From: Solobacterium sp.
GTDB taxonomy: Bacteria; Bacillota_I; Bacilli_A; Erysipelotrichales; Erysipelotrichaceae
Assembly (NCBI GenBank): GCA_015256455.1
Contig: JABZMB010000016.1
Location: 1 to 25,217, forward strand
DNA length: 25,217 nucleotides
Reading direction: 5' to 3'
Shown here one piece after another: positions 20,330 to 25,217 of the stretch; position 1 is the stretch's first letter, and each line of letters opens with the position of its first letter. The notes beneath the pieces were generated by a model. The model saw only the letters and a program-made list of their open reading frames with translations. It made no database searches and was not told the DNA's origin. A program made the translations under genes and the position numbers.

Positions 20330-20384
20330 GTGCGAAGAGTATCATTGAAAACAATTATAGTTGTTTTGAGTGTATCTCAAGCAC
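20330..20384 (+). promoter_or_regulatory. Structured 5' leader of hpf
   Basis: The leader folds into one long hairpin: GTGC/GCAC (20330-20333, 20381-20384), GAGTAT with GTA-(T)-CTC (20337-20342, 20372-20378), and AAAACAA/TTGTTTT (20348-20354, 20361-20367) with loop TTATAG. It ends 5 bases before the AGGAGGT ribosome binding site (20389-20395). It may control stability or translation of hpf; hairpin motifs upstream of raiA/hpf genes have been described in other Bacillota, but I cannot confirm class membership. Confidence 0.5.
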
Positions 20385-20400
20385 GTACAGGAGGTATTGT

Positions 20401-20928
20401 ATGAGATTTGAAATTGTAGGTAAGAATATTGAAGTTACACCAGCAATGCGCACAAAGATTGAGGAAAAATTATCAGCTTTAGATAAGTACTTACTCATCG
20501 ATGAAAATACGATTGCTCGTGTCCTTGCCAGAGTTTATCCAAACTCACAGAAGGTAGAAGTTACAATCCCATCACGTGTAGGTATTTTAAGAGCAGAAGT
20601 TGTAAATGATGACTTCTACGCAGCAGTAGATTTAGCAATTGATAAGTTAGAAGACCAAATTCGTCGTCAGAAGACTAGACTAAATAAGAAGCATCGTGAG
20701 CATCTTGCAAATGCGTTTATCGACTCACAACTTGTGGAAGAAGAAAATTCTATTCCAGTAAAGACAAAGACAGTGAATGCTGAAGAAATGGACCTTGATA
20801 CAGCTATCATGAAGATGGAATTGAGTGGACATAACTTCTACATCTATACTGATGATGAAACAGAAACTGTATCTGTTGTATATCGTCGCTCTAGCGGTGG
20901 ATATGGCTTGCTAGAGGTAAGTAAATAA
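20401..20928 (+). CDS. hpf: Ribosome hibernation promoting factor, long form
   Basis: Long Hpf binds the 30S decoding centre and joins two 70S ribosomes into inactive 100S dimers in stationary phase. This 175-residue protein has the N-terminal S30AE domain (MRFEIVGKNIEVTPAMRTKIEEKLSALDKYL through the RRQKTRLNKKHRE helix end), a linker (about 105-118), and the C-terminal dimerisation domain (KTVNAEEMDLDTAIMKMELSGHNFYIYTDDETETVSVVYRRSSGGYGLLE). ATG 20401 follows AGGAGGT by 5 bases; an in-frame extension upstream to 20299 would cover the leader hairpin and is rejected. It is monocistronic with a strong terminator. Confidence 0.95.
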   Translation: MRFEIVGKNIEVTPAMRTKIEEKLSALDKYLLIDENTIARVLARVYPNSQKVEVTIPSRVGILRAEVVNDDFYAAVDLAIDKLEDQIRRQKTRLNKKHREHLANAFIDSQLVEEENSIPVKTKTVNAEEMDLDTAIMKMELSGHNFYIYTDDETETVSVVYRRSSGGYGLLEVSK

Positions 20929-20940
20929 CATGATTCATTG

Positions 20941-20964
20941 ATCGGGAGAAATCCCGATTTTTTT
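20941..20964 (+). terminator. Terminator of hpf
   Basis: ATCGGGA (20941-20947) and TCCCGAT (20952-20958) form a perfect 7-bp GC-containing stem with GAAA loop and a T7 tail. Confidence 0.85.
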
Positions 20965-21090
20965 ATAGGAAAGAAAAGTACAGAGAATCTGGAATAAAGA
21001 GATAAAAAGGATAGTAATACTGGAAATTTAAACACTGTAGCAGGAAAGTCATTCATACTGTGTATATAGATTTAAGGGGATCTATGTTAC

Positions 21091-21414
21091 ATGAAATTAC
21101 AACGTTTACCATACGATGAGAAAGTTAAACTATTAGAGAGTTTAGGAAGAATCTATCGCCGGGAAAAAACGCGAGAGTTAATTGGTGATAGTCATGAAGT
21201 TCACGAAAGAACAGCCACCTATGTTCAAAAAGGGATAGGACATATGATTGAGCATGTGATGGAGAATTGTTCTTCAGATACCGTATGCATTATCAAGCAT
21301 GATTTTCTAGATCAATCACCAAGAAATTGGTACTGTAACTACTATGCAAAATCATCATATTATCGATTAAAAAAAGAAGCAGTTGAAGAATTCGTTCGTT
21401 GCCTAGATATTTGA
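21091..21414 (+). CDS. Hypothetical protein with C-terminal HTH-like segment (107 aa)
   Basis: The protein is basic and helical: MKLQRLPYDEKVKLLESLGRIYRREKTRELIGDSHEVHE, a central helix with HMIEHVMENC, then IIKHDFLDQSPRNWYCNYYAKSSYYRLKKEAVEEFVRCL. The closing pattern (W-Y..YYAKSSYYRLKKEAVEEF) resembles the recognition part of ArpU-like or sigma-region-4-like HTH proteins, and the whole recalls short proteins of Mollicutes and their relatives, such as the MG284/MPN403 group. That comparison is from memory and tentative. The site AAGGGGA precedes ATG 21091 by about 10 bases. It stands alone between hpf and ptsI; its function is unknown. Confidence 0.6.
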   Translation: MKLQRLPYDEKVKLLESLGRIYRREKTRELIGDSHEVHERTATYVQKGIGHMIEHVMENCSSDTVCIIKHDFLDQSPRNWYCNYYAKSSYYRLKKEAVEEFVRCLDI

Positions 21415-21497
21415 AAAATGTTAAAATGAACTACAGATATAGATGTTAAAAATGCTGTATTGATGCGGAAATTCTTACTTTTTATTTTTGAATAAAA

Positions 21498-21511
21498 TGT
21501 AACCGTTTCCA
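21498..21511 (+). promoter_or_regulatory. CcpA cre site upstream of ptsI
   Basis: TGTAACCGTTTCCA matches the cre consensus TGWAANCGNTNWCA at every specified position except one (C for W at position 12). It lies 45 bases before the ptsI start and just after a possible -35 TTGAAT (21488-21493), so CcpA binding would overlap the promoter. Direction of the effect (activation or repression) cannot be told. Confidence 0.65.
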
Positions 21512-21556
21512 TTACTGTAAACAGATATATCCTATACAACCAGGAGGTTCTAAAAC

Positions 21557-23263
21557 ATGTTGAAAGGTATAGCGGCATCACAGGGAATTGCAATTGCGAA
21601 AGTTTATAAGTTGGAACAACCAGTTCTTAAGATTGTACAGACAAGCGCAAATCCAGAGGACGAATTAAAGAAGTTGGATAGTGCATTTACAAAGACAATC
21701 GCTGATATTGAACAGATTAAAGAAGTCGCATCAAAGACATTAGCAGAAGAAGAGTTAGCTATTTTTGATGCACATCTTATGATGATAGGTGACCCAGAAT
21801 TCCGTGCTTCAATTGAAAATGAAATTACATCAAATTCAGTGAATGCTGAATACGCAGCAGATTGTGTATCTAAGATGATGATTTCTATGTTTGAAAGCAT
21901 GGATGATGAATACATGCGTGCAAGAGCGGCAGATATTAAAGACGTATCATTCCGCTTACTATGCAATATTACAGGAAATGAAATTCCTAACTTAAGCACA
22001 TTAAATGAACCAGTAGTTGTAGTTGCTAAGGACTTAACACCATCTGACACAGGTTCTTTAAATAAGGAATTCGCAAAGGGTTTTGCGACTGAAATTGGTG
22101 GACGTACAAGCCACAGTGCAATCATGGCTCGATCCTTAGAGATTCCAGCTATCGTTGGTGTAAATGAAATTCTAAGTACATTAAAATCTGGTGATTTAGT
22201 AATCTTAGATGCAATCAATGGTGAAGTAATTACTGAACCAACAGAAGAACAGATTGCAGATTATACAAAGCGTGCTGAAGAGTTTTGTGCAAACAAGGAA
22301 GCTCTCAAGGCATTAAAGGATAAGCCATCCGTATCTATTGATGGTCATAAGGTTGAACTAGTTGGTAATATTGGTTCTCCAGCTGACGTTGATGCAGTAA
22401 ATGCAAACGGTGGTGAAGGTGTAGGTCTATTCCGTACAGAATTCCTCTACATGAAGAGTGAAAATGATTTCCCTAACGAAGACATGCAGTTTGCGGCATA
22501 TAAATCAGTTCTTGAAGGTATGAATGGCAAGCAAGTTGTTATTCGTACACTGGATATCGGTGGTGATAAGAAGTTAAGTTACTTCCAATTTGAAGAAGAG
22601 ATGAACCCATTCCTAGGTGTACGTGCTGTACGTTTCTGCTTATCACGTAAAGATATCTTCCGTGTTCAATTACGTGCATTATTACGTGCTTCCGCATTTG
22701 GTAAGTTATGCATCATGTTCCCAATGATTGCGACAGTTGCAGAATTCCGTGAAGCAAAAGCTGTTTATGATGAAGAACGTGCGAAGTTGATTGCTGAAGG
22801 TGTGACTGTTGGTGATGTACAAGTGGGTATCATGATTGAAATTCCTGCAGCTGCAGTACTTGCTGATCAGTTAGCGAAGGAAGCAGACTTCTTCTCCATC
22901 GGTACAAATGACTTAATTCAGTACTCCATGGCTGCAGACCGTATGAGTCAACCAGTATCTTACCTCTATCAGCCATTAAACCCATCTGTATTACGCTTAA
23001 TTAAGATGGCTATCGATGGTGCACACAAAGAAGGTAAGTGGTGTGGTATGTGTGGTGAAATGGCTGGCGATGAGTTAGCTGCACCAATCTTACTTGGTTT
23101 AGGTTTGGATGAGTTCTCAATGAGCGCAACATCTATCTTACCAGCGCGTAAGATCATCAACTCATTAAGCTATGCTGAGATGAAGGAACTAGCTGAAAAG
23201 GCAGTAGCTTCTTCTACAGAAGCAGAAGTTGTAGAGTTAATTAAGAATACAATTTCAAAGTAA
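21557..23263 (+). CDS. ptsI: PTS phosphoenolpyruvate-protein phosphotransferase (enzyme I)
   Basis: Enzyme I takes phosphate from phosphoenolpyruvate and passes it to HPr, starting the sugar phosphotransferase cascade. The 568-residue protein has the usual length. The N-terminal domain carries the phosphohistidine His186 in GGRTSHSAIMARSLEIPAIVG (equivalent to E. coli His189), with the HPr-binding helices at about 30-140. The C-terminal PEP-binding barrel shows GEGVGLFRTEFLYM, LDIGGDKKLSYF, the IGIMIEIPAAAV-like GIMIEIPAAAVLADQ, SIGTNDLIQYSMAADR and the catalytic-Cys motif GMCGEMAGD. AGGAGG lies 8 bases before the start. There is no ptsH next to it, unlike the common ptsHI order. A cre site and a terminator delimit it as a single-gene unit. 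Confidence 0.97.
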   Translation: MLKGIAASQGIAIAKVYKLEQPVLKIVQTSANPEDELKKLDSAFTKTIADIEQIKEVASKTLAEEELAIFDAHLMMIGDPEFRASIENEITSNSVNAEYAADCVSKMMISMFESMDDEYMRARAADIKDVSFRLLCNITGNEIPNLSTLNEPVVVVAKDLTPSDTGSLNKEFAKGFATEIGGRTSHSAIMARSLEIPAIVGVNEILSTLKSGDLVILDAINGEVITEPTEEQIADYTKRAEEFCANKEALKALKDKPSVSIDGHKVELVGNIGSPADVDAVNANGGEGVGLFRTEFLYMKSENDFPNEDMQFAAYKSVLEGMNGKQVVIRTLDIGGDKKLSYFQFEEEMNPFLGVRAVRFCLSRKDIFRVQLRALLRASAFGKLCIMFPMIATVAEFREAKAVYDEERAKLIAEGVTVGDVQVGIMIEIPAAAVLADQLAKEADFFSIGTNDLIQYSMAADRMSQPVSYLYQPLNPSVLRLIKMAIDGAHKEGKWCGMCGEMAGDELAAPILLGLGLDEFSMSATSILPARKIINSLSYAEMKELAEKAVASSTEAEVVELIKNTISK

Positions 23264-23269
23264 TATAAT

Positions 23270-23311
23270 AAAAATGCTGTATAAGTGAAATGACTTATGC
23301 AGCATTTTTTT
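23270..23311. terminator. Strong bidirectional terminator after ptsI
   Basis: AAAAATGCTGTATAAGT (23270-23286) pairs with ACTTATGCAGCATTTTT (23293-23309) over 17 positions with one G-U pair, 6-base loop and T7 tail. The A-run on the left lets it also serve the convergent metallophosphoesterase gene. Confidence 0.9.
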
Positions 23312-23328
23312 CTATGTATGAAGAAGTA

Positions 23329-24054
23329 TTATGTTCGATCCGGCTGTAAACTTGGAATATAGAATTCCTTTAAGTCATCTAAGCGTAAACAACCTAAGGA
23401 CTTACCAAATACACATCCACAGTCGATATGATAGATTTGTTTATTCTTACCAATGGCAATCTTTCCACGATATTCATCACCATAACGGAAGGTAGGTGTG
23501 TGACCTACAATCATTGTTGTATCATTGAAGGGGTTTGCATCTAAACCTATCTTTTCCCATATAAGGGTGTGATGTGGTACAGAGGCGATGATAGTAGTAG
23601 GTTTCATATATTCTTCGCTAAGGCCAGCGTGAACTAATAGGAATTTTTTGCCGTGAACGGTTAATTCTTTGTAGTACGGACAGTTTTCGAGATAGAGTTT
23701 AATGTCGTAACATTCATGGTAATCTAAATCCATAAATTGGTCAGAAGTGATAAGTCCTCCGTTACGCAATGTCCATCTCAGATAATCATCATCTGCACGC
23801 TGCGCGCGAAAATCTCGTTTACAGTCAATCATGTATTGTGCATACTTTAATAGCCATACATCGTGATTTCCCATGATGAGGTGCATATTCTTGCTGGAGA
23901 TAATCTTCTGGAGTAACTTCATTGATTTTGGGCCACGGTCACAAACATCACCAACAATCCATAGCTCATCATAGTCACTAAAAGAAATCAGATCTAACAT
24001 CTGCATAAATTCATCGTAGCAACCATGTATATCACTCATTACATATATCGACAT
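23329..24054 (-). CDS. Metallophosphoesterase (ApaH/PrpE-like, PPP family)
   Basis: This 241-residue cytosolic hydrolase of the calcineurin-like fold has the full PPP signature: SDIHG (Asp8, His10), GDVCDRG (Asp36, Asp39, Arg40), GNHD (Asn63, His64, Asp65), VHAGL and VGHTPT for the dimetal site. Members split dinucleoside polyphosphates (ApaH/PrpE) or dephosphorylate Ser/Thr proteins. The size and RGPKSMKLLQKI, YKELTVHGKKFLLVHAGLSEEY features are nearest to small bacterial Ser/Thr phosphatase/Ap4A hydrolase proteins, but activity cannot be resolved. It is a single gene, transcribed opposite to its neighbours, with a start at 24054 preceded by TTAGGAG. Confidence 0.88.
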   Translation of the reverse strand: MSIYVMSDIHGCYDEFMQMLDLISFSDYDELWIVGDVCDRGPKSMKLLQKIISSKNMHLIMGNHDVWLLKYAQYMIDCKRDFRAQRADDDYLRWTLRNGGLITSDQFMDLDYHECYDIKLYLENCPYYKELTVHGKKFLLVHAGLSEEYMKPTTIIASVPHHTLIWEKIGLDANPFNDTTMIVGHTPTFRYGDEYRGKIAIGKNKQIYHIDCGCVFGKSLGCLRLDDLKEFYIPSLQPDRT

Positions 24055-24136
24055 CTGTATTAACTCCTAATGCAAATATCATAACACAAACAGGACATAG
24101 GGATGTGGATTATGGTTAGACTTCAATTGTTTTTTC

Positions 24137-24165
24137 TTCACAATAAGACACAGTTTTGGTATAAT
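24137..24165 (+). promoter_or_regulatory. Promoter of the YebC-family gene
   Basis: TTCACA (24137-24142), exact 17-base spacer, TATAAT (24160-24165). Confidence 0.7.
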
Positions 24166-24200
24166 ATCAACGGCTATTTTTATGAAAGAAGGTATTGAAT

Positions 24201-24929
24201 ATGGGAAGAGCGCATGAAGTCCGTGCAGCCTCAATGGCAAAGACTGCTGCAATTAAATCAAAGTTATATTCACGTTTTGGAAAGGAATTATATATCGCTG
24301 CTAAGAGTGGTGTTCCTGATCCAGATATGAATCTTTCTTTAAAGAGAAAGATTGCTGAAGCAAAATCCAACCAAGTACCTGCCGATGTTATTAAGAGAGC
24401 AATCGACAAAGCAAAGGGTGGAACAGACGAAAACTATACAGAAGCACGTTATGAAGGATTTGGTCCTGGTAACTCTACGGTCATTGTAGATTGCTTAACA
24501 GATAATACAAATCGTTCTATGACAGAAGTTAAGACAGCATTCAATAAGTCAAAGGGTGCTAAGATGGTTAACGCTGGTGGTGTTTCTTACAACTATGAAT
24601 CAGTTGGTCTATTCGTATTTGAATATGCGGATGAAGACGCAATGCTTGAAGCGTTATTAGAGGCTGAGGTTGATGTTACTGACCTTACAATTGAAGATGG
24701 TGTGATGACTGTTAAGACAGCATTCACTGATTTCGGTAAGGCACAGGATGCGATTGAAACATTGTTACCAAACATTGAATTTGAAACATGTGAAACAACA
24801 ATGTTACCAAATGAATATGTAACACTTACAGATCCTGAAGAAATTGAAGCGTTCCACAAGCTAATGGATATGCTAAATGAAGCAGATGATGTAAATAAGG
24901 TTTATCATAACGCTATTATTAACGAGTAA
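24201..24929 (+). CDS. YebC/PmpR family protein (TACO1-like)
   Basis: This 242-residue, three-domain acidic protein matches the family at MGRAHEVRAASMAKTAAIKSKLYSRFGKELYIAAKSGVPDPDMN, then NQVPADVIKRAIDKAKGG, YEGFGPGNSTVIVDCLTDNTNR and SKGAKMVNAGGVSYNYE. Family members were first called transcription regulators; newer work on YebC and mitochondrial TACO1 supports a ribosome-bound role in relieving stalls, including at proline stretches. The MGRAHEVRAASMAKTAA start resembles the YebC2 (YeeN-like) branch more than classic YebC (MAGHSKW). AGAAGG (24187-24192) is 8 bases before ATG 24201; TTG 24195 is too close to it. Confidence 0.93.
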   Translation: MGRAHEVRAASMAKTAAIKSKLYSRFGKELYIAAKSGVPDPDMNLSLKRKIAEAKSNQVPADVIKRAIDKAKGGTDENYTEARYEGFGPGNSTVIVDCLTDNTNRSMTEVKTAFNKSKGAKMVNAGGVSYNYESVGLFVFEYADEDAMLEALLEAEVDVTDLTIEDGVMTVKTAFTDFGKAQDAIETLLPNIEFETCETTMLPNEYVTLTDPEEIEAFHKLMDMLNEADDVNKVYHNAIINE

Positions 24930-24940
24930 CATGCATGAAT

Positions 24941-24966
24941 ACTCTTCCAAGTTAGGAAGAGTTTTT
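24941..24966 (+). terminator. Terminator after the YebC gene
   Basis: ACTCTTCC (24941-24948) and GGAAGAGT (24955-24962) pair perfectly with loop AAGTTA and a T-rich tail. Confidence 0.85.
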
Positions 24967-25009
24967 CTTTTGATAGCCCTTATGCTACTATGGATAAAGA
25001 GGAAGCGTT

Positions 25010-25217
25010 ATGACGAGAATACTACTTGTAGAAGATGATTTCGCAATTGTTCACTCCTTACAGGAATATCTCAATCTAGAAGGGTTTACTTCAGATCATG
25101 CAAGTGGACAAAAGGAAGCGGAAGAACTATTAAAGACAAAACAATATCAATTGTTGTTATTGGATGTTTCTTTAAAAGATGGTGATGGCTTTGCAGTATG
25201 TAATATTGCTCAAAAGA
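25010..25217 (+). CDS. Response regulator, receiver domain (partial, cut by window end)
   Basis: Only the first 69 codons are present. They encode a CheY-like receiver: MTRILLVEDDF with the acidic pair Asp9-Asp10, and LLLLDVSLKDGDGF with the phosphoacceptor Asp52. The start (ILLVEDD) and DGDG turn are typical of OmpR-type response regulators, with a winged-helix output domain expected beyond the window, likely followed by a sensor kinase. AAGAGGA lies 7 bases before ATG 25010. The 45 bases from the upstream terminator leave room for its own promoter. Confidence 0.85.
   Translation, partial: MTRILLVEDDFAIVHSLQEYLNLEGFTSDHASGQKEAEELLKTKQYQLLLLDVSLKDGDGFAVCNIAQK

Noticed and set aside
20299..20400. 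Upstream in-frame extension of hpf
   Set aside because: It overlaps the -10 box and leader hairpin, lacks a ribosome binding site and adds residues absent from the Hpf family.
21604..22218. A 204-codon open frame antisense to ptsI
   Set aside because: It lies wholly within the unmistakable enzyme I gene, is Ser/Ile-rich as expected for an antisense reading of this codon usage, and has no ribosome binding site or family resemblance.
1..25217. CRISPR array, insertion sequence, rRNA or prophage module
   Set aside because: No regularly spaced repeats, transposase, integrase, rRNA-like tracts or phage structural genes were found on either strand.

Overview
The window comes from an AT-rich, low-GC Gram-positive chromosome. 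Strong AGGAGG-type ribosome binding sites, short-spaced operons, U-tailed hairpin terminators, TTG/GTG starts and gene content (long-form Hpf, DegV, YebC, PTS enzyme I with a CcpA-type cre site, PepC, FeoA-FeoA-FeoB) all fit Bacillota. The mix with DUF4230, DUF2779, DUF2975/DUF4173 and TM2 proteins suggests an anaerobic Erysipelotrichia-like gut or oral bacterium. That assignment is inferred from gene content and protein style, not from a marker gene. No rRNA, canonical tRNA, CRISPR array or intact transposase is visible.

Positions 1-3060 look like an accessory or decayed region. They hold GC-rich inverted repeats at the very start, a MerR regulator coupled to a DUF4230 membrane protein, and three small unrecognised genes. 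They also hold a duplicated upstream element, two near-identical terminator hairpins, and a GC-elevated ~100 bp island that reads like a gene remnant. The most striking item is an independently promoted, terminator-ended small RNA (about 1491-1620) that can be drawn as a tRNA-like cloverleaf with a textbook T-arm.

From 3068 the window is ordinary chromosome. A DegV gene faces a ferrous-iron uptake operon: feoA, feoA, feoB, a DtxR-like protein reduced to its DNA-binding domain, and a FeoB-associated Cys-rich membrane protein fused to an HMA metal-binding domain. A promoter overlapped by TTAGTTAG/CTAAC half-sites drives it. A DUF2975-XRE-DUF4173 operon (minus strand) is divergent from a GntR(YtrA-type)-ABC ATPase-permease-Dabb operon. 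The intergenic region between them is rich in repeated TAATACAG motifs. Next come ferritin and a class III-like superoxide reductase, a plausible iron-storage and oxygen-defence pair.

The rest is short transcription units: a lipid/DAG-kinase-family protein, a TM2 protein, purC, an HTH plus zinc-ribbon membrane protein pair, pepC, a ROK kinase lacking the family zinc site plus a DUF2779 protein with an apparently degraded nuclease motif, hpf with a hairpin leader, a small HTH-like protein, a solitary ptsI with an almost perfect cre site, a minus-strand metallophosphoesterase, yebC, and the start of an OmpR-type response regulator cut by the window end. Themes are ferrous iron handling (import, storage, reductive oxygen defence), sugar phosphorylation and catabolite control, and ribosome/translation maintenance.
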